DNA from: Paenibacillus ihbetae
GTDB taxonomy: Bacteria > Bacillota > Bacilli > Paenibacillales > Paenibacillaceae
Reading direction: 5' to 3'
DNA length: 64,000 nucleotides
Assembly (NCBI RefSeq): GCF_002741055.1
Contig: NZ_CP016809.1
Span: forward strand, 6,116,501-6,180,500
In this document: piece after piece, positions 23,747 through 33,293 of the stretch
How positions within the stretch are numbered: position 1 is the first letter of the stretch
How the letters are laid out: each line of letters opens with the position of its first letter
Notes under the pieces: model-generated
The model's input: the letters and a program-made list of their open reading frames with translations, nothing else
What the model was told of the DNA's origin: nothing
Databases searched by the model: none
Made by a program: the position numbers and the translations under genes

Positions 23747-24529
23747 ATGATCAATGAACAAGATGTTCAATTTTACAAAGACTATGGGTATTTGCTGGTC
23801 CGGAACGTGTTCGATCAGGCGGAAGTGGAAGAGATGAGGGAAGCGGTTGAGAAGATTATCCGGAGGGCGGCGCGAGCCAAGGCGGATCAGAACCACGCTT
23901 GGCAGGGCGATTATCTGCCGCCCGAGCAGCTGAAGAAGCTGGTGCTGAAAGGGTTTCATGATGTGCACTATCATGATGCCGCTTTCATGCGCGCCGCCAT
24001 TCACCCGCGAATGACCGCCGTGCTGCAGCAAATCATCGGACCGAATGTGCAGCTGCATCATTCCAAAATGCTGGTGAAGCCTCCCTCAAACGGAGCGGCC
24101 TTCCCCATGCATCAGGATTATCCTTACTTCCCTCATCGTGATCATACCATGCTTGCGGCGAGCATTCACCTCGATGATGCGGATACAGAGAACGGGTGCC
24201 TGTGTGTCGTACCCGGTTCGCACAAAGAAGGAATACTCCCTCATGTAGGCTCGTACTACCTGAACCACAAGGAATACCCTATATCCTCAGGGACGCCTTG
24301 CCCGGCCTCGGCGGGAGATGTGCTCTTCTTCAACTATCTGACCATCCATGGGTCGGACGTAAACCGCAGCGAGCGAACAAGGCGAAACGTGTTGTTCCAA
24401 TATCGGGATGCTTCGGATCTTCCGACGGCGAACGTTCACTTTGATTGGGGAATGGGGCTGATGGTCAGCGGCGAAAACCCCGATTTTAATAACGTGAAGC
24501 CGAAATACGAGATTCTGAATGAGAAATGA
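23747..24529 (+). CDS. Phytanoyl-CoA dioxygenase (PhyH) family protein
   Basis: The 260-residue protein is a non-haem Fe(II)/2-oxoglutarate oxygenase. The metal triad is visible: His122 and Asp124 in PMHQDYPYF and His201 in YLTIHGSDVN, with an Arg nearby for 2-oxoglutarate. It would hydroxylate a small molecule; the substrate cannot be read from sequence. GAGGAGGG lies upstream of the ATG. It is paired divergently with an AraC regulator, suggesting induction by its substrate. A terminator follows at 24597. Confidence 0.88.
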   Translation: MINEQDVQFYKDYGYLLVRNVFDQAEVEEMREAVEKIIRRAARAKADQNHAWQGDYLPPEQLKKLVLKGFHDVHYHDAAFMRAAIHPRMTAVLQQIIGPNVQLHHSKMLVKPPSNGAAFPMHQDYPYFPHRDHTMLAASIHLDDADTENGCLCVVPGSHKEGILPHVGSYYLNHKEYPISSGTPCPASAGDVLFFNYLTIHGSDVNRSERTRRNVLFQYRDASDLPTANVHFDWGMGLMVSGENPDFNNVKPKYEILNEK

Positions 24530-24596
24530 CATTGGCGCGGGTTTGACTTTGATGAGTGAAAGATTAACAATCTCCGGCCTTCATGGCGGAATGCTG

Positions 24597-24626
24597 AACA
24601 GGGATCCTATAGATCCCTGTTTTTTC
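24597..24626 (+). terminator. Terminator after the PhyH gene
   Basis: ACAGGGATC / GATCCCTGT perfect stem with a 5-nt loop and a six-T tail. Confidence 0.9.
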
Positions 24627-24796
24627 ATTTCCTTTCTTCGTTTGCGGCAAGTGTCGTGCGCGCCCGGCCCAGCCTGGAAAATATCGGGGGAGAGCGCAGA
24701 TGTGGTAAAATGGAATTATCTGAACGGATTCTGATCCTATGAATTTATGAATAACGATACGCCGATAAAGAGTTTCAGGGAAGGTCGGGGGAAGTG

Positions 24797-25429
24797 ATGC
24801 AGAATGTAAGCCGCTCCTACAAAAATAAAGGAAGCAGAACAAGGACGATCCGGCGAATCGTCCTTTCAGCTGCTGCCGTGATTATGGCCTATGTAGTGTA
24901 TGCGGGCGTTGTCATTTGGACTTTCGGAGCAAAGGCCGAGCCTGTAAAATCCGATGCGGCCATTGTGCTAGGGGCCGCTGTGTGGGACGGAAAACCCTCT
25001 CCCGTATTCCAGGGACGCATTGACCATGCTTTATGGCTGTATGAGCATCAGTATGTAGATAAGCTGATCTTTACGGGAGGACGGGGCTCCGCCCTTGAGT
25101 CAGCCGAATCCGAGGTTGCCCGGGATTACGCGCTTGCCCGGGGAGTTCCGGAAGCAGATATTATGATCGAAACGGCATCCAAGATTACGGAAGAGAATTT
25201 GTCCTATGCCCAGGCGGCAGGTGAACGTGAAGGATTATCCACGTATTTGATCGTCAGCGACCCGCTTCATATGAAGCGAGCGATGACGATGGCAGAGGAT
25301 TATGGAATGATAGCATATCCGTCACCGACGGATCGGAGCGCATACCGAACCCTCCGAAGTAAGATTCCTTTTCTTCTTAGGGAAATGTTTTATTACACGG
25401 GTTATGTAGTGCTGTCACCTTTTCGCTGA
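24797..25429 (+). CDS. SanA/YdcF-family (DUF218) membrane-anchored protein
   Basis: The product is about 210 residues. One N-terminal membrane segment (residues 20-42) is followed by a DUF218 domain with DAAIVLGAAVWDGKPSPVFQGR, FTGGRG and the conserved SDPLHMKRA motif. SanA-type proteins are linked to cell-envelope barrier function; the reaction is not established. The ATG at 24797 follows GGGGGAAG. The gene faces the kinase gene on the other strand, with four bases between the stops. Confidence 0.85.
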   Translation: MQNVSRSYKNKGSRTRTIRRIVLSAAAVIMAYVVYAGVVIWTFGAKAEPVKSDAAIVLGAAVWDGKPSPVFQGRIDHALWLYEHQYVDKLIFTGGRGSALESAESEVARDYALARGVPEADIMIETASKITEENLSYAQAAGEREGLSTYLIVSDPLHMKRAMTMAEDYGMIAYPSPTDRSAYRTLRSKIPFLLREMFYYTGYVVLSPFR

Positions 25430-25433
25430 TTAA

Positions 25434-26879
25434 TCACAATACGGGCAGCTGAATCGTAAAGCTGGTCCCCCGTTCCGGAGAGCTCTTCACATCAATCGAT
25501 CCGCCGTGATTATGGACGATGTTTTTCGTGATCATATACCCGAGCCCGGTTCCGCTGTCCTTCGTTGTATAGAAGGGTTGTCCCAATGACTTGATCTGCT
25601 CCGGCGTCATGCCAATGCCATCATCCTGGACGATGATGCGGACATCGCTGTCACTTTGGTGGATGGAGAGTGTAATCGTTCCTCCTTGATCCATCGCCTC
25701 CATGGCGTTCTTCAGCAGATTGATGAATACCTGCTTCAGTTGATTCGTTTCCCCGTGAACGTACACGGGCTCGGCCGGGTAACGCGGGATGATCTCGATA
25801 TTGTTCATCGCGGCCTGGACCTTCATCAGGGTAACGATTTGTTCGATGATGTCGAGCACGTCAAGCGGCTTGCTGACATGGGCGATTTCAGGCTTGGACA
25901 GCACCAGCAGCTCATTGACGATCAGCTCAATCCGTTTGAGCTCCGATTCGATGATATCAAAATAAAGCTTATTGCTCTTCTCCGAAGTACGAAGAAGCTT
26001 GATAAACCCGTTAATCGACGTTAGCGGATTACGGATCTCATGTGCGATGCCAGCAGCCAATTGTCCTGCCGTCGTCAGCTTCTCGGACTGCATGATGCGA
26101 TCCTCCTCCATTTTCTGCTCGGTTATATCTTTGAATATACTAAGCGCCGCCTTCTCTCCTTGATAGGTCGTGATGAGCGTGAAACCGGAGACGATTTTCT
26201 GTTGTCCGTCGAAACAATTGATCAGGTATGTAACAGGCCCGATTTCCCGATATTTCGCGTAACGCGTCCTTCGCCTTGCAAGCTTATGATGCGAGGAAGG
26301 ATCTACGACGACATCGGTTGAAATTCCGATCACGTCAGCGGCATCCGAGGCATGAAGCAGCCGCAGCGTAGCCTGATTAACGTACTGGACAATTCCGTTC
26401 TTTGTAATGAACGCGGATAGCGGGAGCTCCTCCAGCAGTTCCAGGAAGCCATCCTCCCTCTCAGACAGTTTCATTTCCTTCTGTACAAGCTGTTCCTCCA
26501 GCTCGTAAACAGGTGTCAGATCCTCAAATTGGACCAAGCAATGGCGGATCGGCGCTGGCGCTTCAGCGGACGCCGAGAAGTGAAGCTTCAAGTGCAGATT
26601 CCGTCCCTCAGGATGTTCGTATTTCACATCAACGTGGAGTGCCGTCATCGGGGAAGGCTCCAATCGACCATCTGCTGCCTTTTGCCTGATCACTTCCAGA
26701 ATTCCTCCGTCGTTTAACGCTCTGAACGTTCCATCCATTACTTCTTGTTTGGAACAGCCTAATAACTCGCACAAAGCTGCATTGACTTGAAGCACTTCTC
26801 CTTCCATTGAAACGATCGCCATTCCCATGATAGCGTGTTCAAAAGCAAAATCCTGATAAGGGACAGAATAGGGGAGCAC
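25434..26879 (-). CDS. PAS-domain sensor histidine kinase (sporulation-kinase like)
   Basis: The 481-residue soluble kinase has two PAS domains (about residues 8-115 and 145-250), a HisKA domain with phospho-acceptor His280 in GIAHEIRNPLTSINGF, and a HATPase domain with DDGIGMTPEQIKSL and GTGLGYMITKNIV. The layout resembles Bacillus KinA/KinE-type kinases that feed phosphate to Spo0F, and no response regulator adjoins it. The GTG at 26879 is chosen because AAAGGAG lies 7 bases upstream; an open frame continues to 27032 without a site. The PAS ligand is unknown. Confidence 0.9.
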   Translation of the reverse strand: MLPYSVPYQDFAFEHAIMGMAIVSMEGEVLQVNAALCELLGCSKQEVMDGTFRALNDGGILEVIRQKAADGRLEPSPMTALHVDVKYEHPEGRNLHLKLHFSASAEAPAPIRHCLVQFEDLTPVYELEEQLVQKEMKLSEREDGFLELLEELPLSAFITKNGIVQYVNQATLRLLHASDAADVIGISTDVVVDPSSHHKLARRRTRYAKYREIGPVTYLINCFDGQQKIVSGFTLITTYQGEKAALSIFKDITEQKMEEDRIMQSEKLTTAGQLAAGIAHEIRNPLTSINGFIKLLRTSEKSNKLYFDIIESELKRIELIVNELLVLSKPEIAHVSKPLDVLDIIEQIVTLMKVQAAMNNIEIIPRYPAEPVYVHGETNQLKQVFINLLKNAMEAMDQGGTITLSIHQSDSDVRIIVQDDGIGMTPEQIKSLGQPFYTTKDSGTGLGYMITKNIVHNHGGSIDVKSSPERGTSFTIQLPVL

Positions 26880-27033
26880 AGCAAGTCTCCTTTCTATTGA
26901 CTGTATGGTTTGATTACCCCCTATTATATGTTCAGGATGCGCTTTCATCAACGACAGGAGCGAATAGAATAGGAGAGTCGGTCCATGAACGGATAGACAA
27001 TGGGGCTCTCCTGTAATCACCGGGGCCGCCATA

Positions 27034-27062
27034 TTGCATTCATGCTCAATATTCAGTATGAT
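27034..27062 (+). promoter_or_regulatory. Promoter of the purT leader
   Basis: TTGCAT and TATGAT are separated by 17 bp. The predicted start near 27069 lies about 10 bp before the riboswitch. Confidence 0.65.
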
Positions 27063-27078
27063 TTAGCTGACAATGCAT

Positions 27079-27192
27079 AGGTCGATGTGTGACTGGCGCG
27101 ACATGGGGAACCATGAGGGAGCACATGGATGACGACAGCCGTACGCCTGGGCAGAGGTAAGGGAAGTTTATTTTCCTTTACCTCTTTTTTAA
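27079..27192 (+). ncRNA. ZTP (pfl) riboswitch with terminator
   Basis: The conserved pfl elements appear in order: GTGACTGGCG at about 27089-27098, a GGAACCATGAGGGAGC segment, and the hallmark CGCCTGGGCA at 27144-27153. A terminator follows immediately: GAGGTAAGGGAA pairs with TTCCTTTACCTC and ends in six T (27154-27190). ZTP riboswitches turn genes on when ZTP builds up during 10-formyl-tetrahydrofolate shortage. This fits the downstream gene, which makes formyl-GAR from formate without folate. Confidence 0.9.
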
Positions 27193-27224
27193 TATTTTTA
27201 TCTTGAAAAGGGGAATGGACAACG

Positions 27225-28385
27225 ATGTATAAAACGAAAAAAATGCTGCTGCTGGGATCCGGGGAACTCGGAAAGGAAGTCATTATCGAAGCGCAGCGAT
27301 TAGGCGTGGAAACCGTGGCGGTTGACCGATATGCCGACGCGCCTGCTATGCACGTCGCACATCGCAATTACGTAATCGACATGCTCGACGGCGCCAAGCT
27401 CCGGGAGGTCATTGAGCGGGAACAGCCAGATCTGATCGTTCCCGAGATCGAGGCCCTGGCCACATCCGAGCTGGTAAAGCTGGAGGAGGAAGGCTTCCGC
27501 GTCATCCCTACCGCAAGAGCGGCCAAGCTGACGATGGACCGGGAGGGCATCCGCAGGCTTGCCTCGGAGAAACTCGGATTGCCGACGGCCAGATATCGCT
27601 TCGCGGACAACTATGAACAATTCGAGGTTGCGGTAAGGGATATGGGCTTTCCGTGCGTCATTAAGCCGCTTATGAGCTCTTCGGGAAAAGGCCAGAGCGT
27701 GTGCCGATCGGAGAGCGACATCCAAGCATGCTGGAATATCGCAATGGAAGGGGGGCGCGTACAGAACGGCCGGGTGATCATTGAGGAGTTCATCACCTTC
27801 CAATCGGAAATCACGCTGCTAACGGTTCGTTCGGTGAGCGGGACGAGCTTCTGTCCGCCGATCGGACATGTGCAGGAAAGCGGTGACTATATCGAATCCT
27901 GGCAGCCTCATCCGATATCCGAGCTGCAGATGAAGGAAGCCGAGCGCATCGCAAGGGCCATTACCGATGAATTGGGCGGCTTCGGCTTGTTCGGCGTCGA
28001 GCTGTTTCTGACCGAGGACCAAGTGTATTTCAGTGAGGTATCGCCGCGCCCGCACGATACCGGATTGGTTACGCTGGTCACGCAAAATCTCTCCGAATTT
28101 GCGCTTCATGTCCGGGCTATCCTTGGTTACCCGATCCCGGAAATCGAGCTGATGACCCCGGGTGCCAGCCGGCCACTGAAAGCACCGGTGGAGCTGGATA
28201 ATTATGTGATAACGGGTGCCGAGCAGGCGCTCTCGGTTCCGAACACCCAGCTTCGTCTATTCGGCAAACCTGTTACTAAGGCCGGCAGAAGAGTGGCGGT
28301 GGCCTTGTCGACCGCAGGTGAGGTGGAAGAAGCGCGATCCCGTGCCAAGCAGGCATTGGACAAGCTTGCGGTGGAAGAAGGATAA
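27225..28385 (+). CDS. purT: Formate-dependent phosphoribosylglycinamide formyltransferase
   Basis: The 386-residue ATP-grasp enzyme makes formylglycinamide ribonucleotide from GAR, formate and ATP, bypassing the folate-dependent PurN step of purine synthesis. The start [20 protein letters not shown] and the GARs-binding and ATP-grasp segments ([41 protein letters not shown]) are typical, and the length matches Bacillus PurT. AAAGGGG precedes the ATG. A ZTP riboswitch lies in its leader. A terminator follows at 28474. It is transcribed alone. Confidence 0.96.
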   Translation: MYKTKKMLLLGSGELGKEVIIEAQRLGVETVAVDRYADAPAMHVAHRNYVIDMLDGAKLREVIEREQPDLIVPEIEALATSELVKLEEEGFRVIPTARAAKLTMDREGIRRLASEKLGLPTARYRFADNYEQFEVAVRDMGFPCVIKPLMSSSGKGQSVCRSESDIQACWNIAMEGGRVQNGRVIIEEFITFQSEITLLTVRSVSGTSFCPPIGHVQESGDYIESWQPHPISELQMKEAERIARAITDELGGFGLFGVELFLTEDQVYFSEVSPRPHDTGLVTLVTQNLSEFALHVRAILGYPIPEIELMTPGASRPLKAPVELDNYVITGAEQALSVPNTQLRLFGKPVTKAGRRVAVALSTAGEVEEARSRAKQALDKLAVEEG

Positions 28386-28473
28386 CGGCAGCGATAACCG
28401 AGTTCGGGAGTGCGTCTTGTTCGCTTAACCTTGGTATCAATGGCTCTTGAAGAATAGAATAGGGTTCTTAGCG

Positions 28474-28511
28474 AGAGGTCAGCCGGTTTGCATCCGGCTG
28501 GCCTTTTTTTC
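28474..28511 (+). terminator. Terminator of purT
   Basis: AGGTCAGCCGG / CCGGCTGGCCT stem ending in seven T. The following 28512-28767 contains only an AT-rich leader for the MATE gene. Confidence 0.9.
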
Positions 28512-28767
28512 ATAAGAGAATAACGATAGATCCATATGTCCTACATGCGATCTGACGATCGGCTACGCATCCCATGGAAATTATTTAGATTTTGAACATA
28601 AACCTGCATCACATTTGCCGTTGTTCATGATAAGATACACAAGAAAACGGCATTCGTGCTGCGGACGGACCAATCGCCGCTGGAGTGATCTAACATGCAG
28701 TCCGAAACCATACATATTAGAAACAAGATGTTGAATGACGACTATCACATCATAGGAGATGCGCGCA

Positions 28768-30126
28768 ATGAAAGATATGACACAAGGCAGTCCGATTAAA
28801 CTGATCATCATGTTCACGATCCCGCTGTTAATCGGCAATCTGTTTCAGCAATTCTACAACATGGCCGATACGCTCATTGTCGGGCGCACGATCGGCGTGA
28901 ACGCACTGGCGGCTGTCGGATCGACCGGAAGCATTATGTTTTTTATTATCGGATTTGCGCAAGGCTTGACGGCCGGCCTTTCCATCATAACTGCCCAGAG
29001 GTTCGGGGCTAAGGATATCGCAGGCGTGCGTAAAAGCGTCGGTACGAGCTTTTGGATCAGTATCGTTTTTACCATCGTCCTGACCATCCTTAGTGTCGTG
29101 TTTACGAAGCCGGCCCTCGTCATGATGAATACGCCGGTTGAAATATTGGATGATGCTTATTCGTATCTGATCGTAATCAATGCAGGTGTCGGTGCGGCAG
29201 TGCTATTCAACCTGCTGGCCAACCTGCTTCGGGCGCTTGGGGACAGCCGGACTCCGTTATTATTTCTGGTGATCGCCAGCATTTTGAATATTTTGCTGGA
29301 TCTAGTGTTTATTCTTGTCTTTAAGATGGGCGTAGCCGGGGCAGGGCTTGCTACCGTCATCTCGCAGCTGTTCTCCTGCCTGCTCTGCCTGATCTATATC
29401 CATAAAAAGGTTCCGCTGCTGCAGTTCAAAACGGCCGACTGGTCGATCGATTGGGCGTTTATCGGTCAGCATATGCGGGTGGGATTCCCGATGGGCTTCC
29501 AGGCCTCGATCATCGCGATCGGCGCGATTATTCTTCAAATTACGCTGAACGGGCTCGGTGCAATGGCGGTTGCGGCTTACACAGCGGCCCAGAAAATCGA
29601 CATGCTCGCAACCCAGCCGATGAACTCCTTCGGCGTTACGATGGCAACCTTTGCGGCGCAAAATTTCGGGGCAAACCGGATCGACCGGATTCGGCTCGGC
29701 GTCAAGCAATGCATTTTGCTTTCGGGATCGTTCAGCATCCTGGTGGGGGCACTTGTTCTTTTTGCAGGCCCGTCCGCCGTCTCGTTGTTTGTCGGTCAGG
29801 GACAGGAGCAGCTGCTTGATCTCAGCGGGCAATACTTCTTAGCGAACGGAACAACCTACTTGCTCTTGTCGTTGCTGTTCATATACAGGTTTTCGCTGCA
29901 AGGACTGGGCCAGAGCTTCATCCCTACAGTCGCCGGCATTATGGAGCTGATCATGCGGGTCGTTGCCGCCATGTTCTTGTCGGCGCTGATCGGATTCCCC
30001 GGGGCATGTCTTGCCAATCCGCTGGCTTGGCTGGGTGCGCTTATTCCGCTTGGAACCGCGTATTATTGGAGCATGAAAAAGCTGAGCAGACCCGATCAGC
30101 CCGCTCCGATCCCGGTTCAGACGTGA
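28768..30126 (+). CDS. MATE-family efflux transporter
   Basis: The 452-residue membrane protein has 12 predicted helices and the MATE opening PIKLIIMFTIPLLIGNLFQQFYNMADTL, shared with Bacillus multidrug antiporters. It exports drugs or metabolites using ion gradients. The ATG at 28768 is preferred to 28759 because AGGAG at 28754-28758 would touch the earlier codon. It is followed after 75 bp by a two-component system, which may regulate it. Confidence 0.92.
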   Translation: MKDMTQGSPIKLIIMFTIPLLIGNLFQQFYNMADTLIVGRTIGVNALAAVGSTGSIMFFIIGFAQGLTAGLSIITAQRFGAKDIAGVRKSVGTSFWISIVFTIVLTILSVVFTKPALVMMNTPVEILDDAYSYLIVINAGVGAAVLFNLLANLLRALGDSRTPLLFLVIASILNILLDLVFILVFKMGVAGAGLATVISQLFSCLLCLIYIHKKVPLLQFKTADWSIDWAFIGQHMRVGFPMGFQASIIAIGAIILQITLNGLGAMAVAAYTAAQKIDMLATQPMNSFGVTMATFAAQNFGANRIDRIRLGVKQCILLSGSFSILVGALVLFAGPSAVSLFVGQGQEQLLDLSGQYFLANGTTYLLLSLLFIYRFSLQGLGQSFIPTVAGIMELIMRVVAAMFLSALIGFPGACLANPLAWLGALIPLGTAYYWSMKKLSRPDQPAPIPVQT

Positions 30127-30201
30127 CGGAATACCCCGGTCAACCTAAAATAGTAGAACACTTAAATCTTGAAATTTTATTTCCAGCAAGGAGAGACGGG
30201 A

Positions 30202-30897
30202 ATGAGGACGATTTTGATCATCGACGATGAGCCGAATATCCGGGAAGTTCTTGTGTCGTATCTCCAAAGAGAACAGTACCGGACGCTGGAGGCGGCAGAT
30301 GGTAAAGAAGCATTGGAACATCTGCGAGACGAAAGGATTGACCTGATCATACTGGATTTGTTGCTGCCCGATATGGAAGGCGAGCAGCTCTGTGCCCGCA
30401 TCCGTTCATTCAGCCCGGTTCCGATCCTGATGCTGACGGCGAAGTCCGCAGCAAGCAGCCGGCTCAAGGGCTTTTCCTCCGGAGCGGACGATTATGTACT
30501 GAAGCCGTTCGATCCCAGGGAGGTTCTCGCACGGGTCAAAGCGATCTTGAGACGGGCAGGAGATGATGCCCAGCTGCTGTCGGACGTTACGGTGTATCGC
30601 CACGGAGCTCTTGTCATTCATTCGGGCAAGCATGAGGTGACCTGTTATGGACAGGCTGTGGGCTTAACGCCCAACGAATATAAACTCCTCGTATTGCTGG
30701 CGAAATATCCGGGGCGGAACTTCTCCCGCGAGGAGCTTGTTGAACGTATTCTCGGTTATGATTATGACGGCGATATCCGCACCATAGACCAGCACGTCAA
30801 AAATCTTAGGCACAAGATCGAGGAGGATCCCAAACAACCGAAGTTTATTATCACGGTGTACGGCTTTGGTTACCGGTTCGGGGGCGAGGATACATGA
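30202..30897 (+). CDS. OmpR-family response regulator
   Basis: The 231-residue regulator has a receiver domain with acidic Asp8-Asp9, phospho-acceptor Asp52 (IILDLLLPD) and Lys in YVLKPFDPREV. It ends in an OmpR/PhoB winged-helix DNA-binding domain (LTPNEYKLLVLLAKYPGR). The ATG at 30202 follows AAGGAGAG. It overlaps the sensor kinase gene by four bases, so the two are coupled. Targets may include the upstream MATE pump. Confidence 0.95.
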   Translation: MRTILIIDDEPNIREVLVSYLQREQYRTLEAADGKEALEHLRDERIDLIILDLLLPDMEGEQLCARIRSFSPVPILMLTAKSAASSRLKGFSSGADDYVLKPFDPREVLARVKAILRRAGDDAQLLSDVTVYRHGALVIHSGKHEVTCYGQAVGLTPNEYKLLVLLAKYPGRNFSREELVERILGYDYDGDIRTIDQHVKNLRHKIEEDPKQPKFIITVYGFGYRFGGEDT

Positions 30898-31979
30898 AGC
30901 GAAGGCTGGATTTGCGGCTGGCTGCCATCATCATCAGCATCACGACGGGCATCTTGATTATGTTTACTGTGATCAGTATTCTGACCAATCATTATCATAT
31001 TGCGATGTATCAGCAGCAGACCGCGGAAGGGCACGGGATCGACCAGCTGAATTACCATTTGGAGCAGGCTCAGATGCAATCGATCATACTGACCTGTATT
31101 CTGTCGATCGCCCTTGCCTCGGTGACCGGCATTTACGTGGCCAGGCGGATCTCCGCTCCGCTGGTTCAAATGAAGCAGGCAGCCGAAAGGATGACGCGAG
31201 GCGATCTGGGCACCCGGATACATGTTCACGGCGAAGACGAGCTGGCAGGACTTGGCGGTTCGCTTAACGAGCTGGCTCAGCAGCTTCAGAAGCAGGAGCA
31301 GCTTCGCAGAAGCATGACCCAGGATATCGCGCATGAGCTGCGAACGCCGTTAACCACGTTGAAAAGCCACACCCGTGCTTTGGAAGACGGAATCTGGGAG
31401 CCCACGGCTGATCGGTTTCACACTTGCTTGCAGGAGATCGACCGCTTGATCGACCTCGTCACCGAGCTTGAGGATCTGCATGATATGGAATCGCCAGGTT
31501 TCCGGCTCAGCCTCGCCACGCAGGATATGTCGAAGCTGATGGAGCGGGCGGTGTCGCTTGTCAAACCCATGTATCTTGAAAAACAGGTGGAGCTGGCGTA
31601 TTCCAGCGGTCCGCCGATACCAGCGATGGTCGATGCCGATCGAATCCACCAGGTGCTGGTGAACATCCTGAGCAATACCCTCCGACATACGCCTATGGGA
31701 GGACGGGTGCGAGCCGAGCTAATCGCCGATCATGAGCATGTGCTGGTGCGTATCGAGGATAACGGAGATGGCATCCGTCCGGACGACTTGCCCTTTATTT
31801 TTGAAAGATTGTACCGCGGGGATAGATCAAGAAACCGGAACAGCGGCGGAAGCGGCATGGGACTTGCTATCGTGAAGCGACTGGTAGCCGCCCACGGCGG
31901 CCAGGTATGGGCCGAGAGCCTGGGCGCGAATCACGGCAGCCGTTTCTTCATTCAGTTGCCGATTAAGGATACCGATTGA
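30894..31979 (+). CDS. Two-component sensor histidine kinase (BaeS-like)
   Basis: The 361-residue protein has two membrane segments (about 10-32 and 62-82) with only a short outside loop, then HAMP, HisKA with His147 in DIAHELRTPLTTLKSH, and HATPase with GDGIRPDDLPFIFERLYRGD and GGSGMGLAIVKRLV. The small sensor loop suggests detection of membrane or envelope stress, as in intramembrane-sensing kinases. It pairs with the preceding regulator. A terminator follows at 32027. Confidence 0.94.
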   Translation: MKRRLDLRLAAIIISITTGILIMFTVISILTNHYHIAMYQQQTAEGHGIDQLNYHLEQAQMQSIILTCILSIALASVTGIYVARRISAPLVQMKQAAERMTRGDLGTRIHVHGEDELAGLGGSLNELAQQLQKQEQLRRSMTQDIAHELRTPLTTLKSHTRALEDGIWEPTADRFHTCLQEIDRLIDLVTELEDLHDMESPGFRLSLATQDMSKLMERAVSLVKPMYLEKQVELAYSSGPPIPAMVDADRIHQVLVNILSNTLRHTPMGGRVRAELIADHEHVLVRIEDNGDGIRPDDLPFIFERLYRGDRSRNRNSGGSGMGLAIVKRLVAAHGGQVWAESLGANHGSRFFIQLPIKDTD

Positions 31980-32026
31980 GGATGCCGATGCCGCCGATTG
32001 AATGGCCGACTCAATATAGCATAACG

Positions 32027-32064
32027 AACAGCAAGCGCCACGGAAAGGCGCTTGCTGTTTTTGT
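32027..32064 (+). terminator. Terminator of the two-component operon
   Basis: AACAGCAAGCGCC / GGCGCTTGCTGTT perfect stem with a TTTTT-containing tail. Confidence 0.92.
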
Positions 32065-32162
32065 TATGTCATAATCAAGGGTAGCTCGTAGGGGCATCAA
32101 GTTAGGAAGACCCATTGGAACTTTAGAGTTTAATTCCATTGCCCTGCTCCCCTGTATCCCGC

Positions 32163-33056
32163 TTATTCCGCTGCAGACCGGGACTGCGAGGGGGTCATCC
32201 CCTTGTACTGCTTATAGAGCTTCGTGAAATAATTCGGGTTGCTGCAGCCGACGATCCCGGCAATTTCCGTGATGGTTAAGGTTTGCTCCTGAAGCAGCTT
32301 CTCCGCCTCATTCATCCTGGTGAGGTTGACGAAGTCAACGAAGGTCCGGCCGGTAAGCCTTTTAAACATTTTGCAGAAATGGAAAGGATTCAAGCCAACC
32401 TGCGCGGCAGCTTCCTCCACGGAGATTTTCTCGCCGATTCGGGTTTCGATCCGGCTGATCAGCTGCTTGTAACGCTCCCGATTGGCAAAATACGGCTCAG
32501 ACGGTTTCTCCGCCAGCTGAGTGGGCAGAAAGGCGCGCGCTAGCTCTACGAACAGGGTGTAAAGCTTGGTCTTGGCAATCAACTGGTACGCCGGGGGCCG
32601 GGTGCTTAATTCCTCGATGATTTCCTCAATCAGGTTATCGTAATGATGGGTCTCCGCCTTGACCTCGGCAGGCTTTACGGGAAAACGCAGCTTACCTTCA
32701 AGATATGGGGCTACATACCGGCTGTGGAGGGGGTCATGGATGAAGTCGTTAAACAGCGATGCGTTGACCACGATGCAATCAAACCGAATATCCCCTTCCT
32801 CGCTTGCAAAGCCGACATGAAGGCTTCCGCCAGGAATAATCATGACATCGCCGGGCTTCATCGCATACGGGGCCGTGTCGATATGAAAAACGGCATGGCC
32901 CTCTCGCATGCGAATAATTTCGAAGTGCTCGTGCCAGTGAAGATAAAGGATGCAGTCCCGATTACGCGCGTTCGGATTAAAGTTGCGGAAGACCTGGACC
33001 GGGTAGGCTTTATAGTCAAGCCTGGTGTTTTCGTGCAGCTCTTTCGGATTGGACAT
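32163..33056 (-). CDS. AraC-family regulator of a sugar locus
   Basis: The 297-residue protein has a cupin sensor (LHWHEHFEIIRMREGHAVFH) and a C-terminal double HTH (SVEEAAAQVGLNPFHFCKMF and ITEIAGIVGCSNPNYFTKLY). GAGGTG precedes the ATG. It is divergent from an oxidoreductase and a GH2 glycosidase, so it likely activates them in response to a sugar or glycoside. Confidence 0.92.
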   Translation of the reverse strand: MSNPKELHENTRLDYKAYPVQVFRNFNPNARNRDCILYLHWHEHFEIIRMREGHAVFHIDTAPYAMKPGDVMIIPGGSLHVGFASEEGDIRFDCIVVNASLFNDFIHDPLHSRYVAPYLEGKLRFPVKPAEVKAETHHYDNLIEEIIEELSTRPPAYQLIAKTKLYTLFVELARAFLPTQLAEKPSEPYFANRERYKQLISRIETRIGEKISVEEAAAQVGLNPFHFCKMFKRLTGRTFVDFVNLTRMNEAEKLLQEQTLTITEIAGIVGCSNPNYFTKLYKQYKGMTPSQSRSAAE

Positions 33057-33293
33057 GGGCTCACCTCAAACCGCAAGATCAGAGTGGTAATGCACAAGGT
33101 TATATAGAGATTAAGTAAAAATCTGCTTATATAATGAAGTTGCTTCATTTACAGTAAGCCAATATCGGAATGATTTCAACCGGGTACGTATCTCTCACTG
33201 GGAAATCGATTTGTGCGGCTAATCCGCAAGCTTTTCCCAAGTCCAGGGATGGAGCGTGCCTAAAATAAAATCTGATGTGAGGAGCCTGAGATA

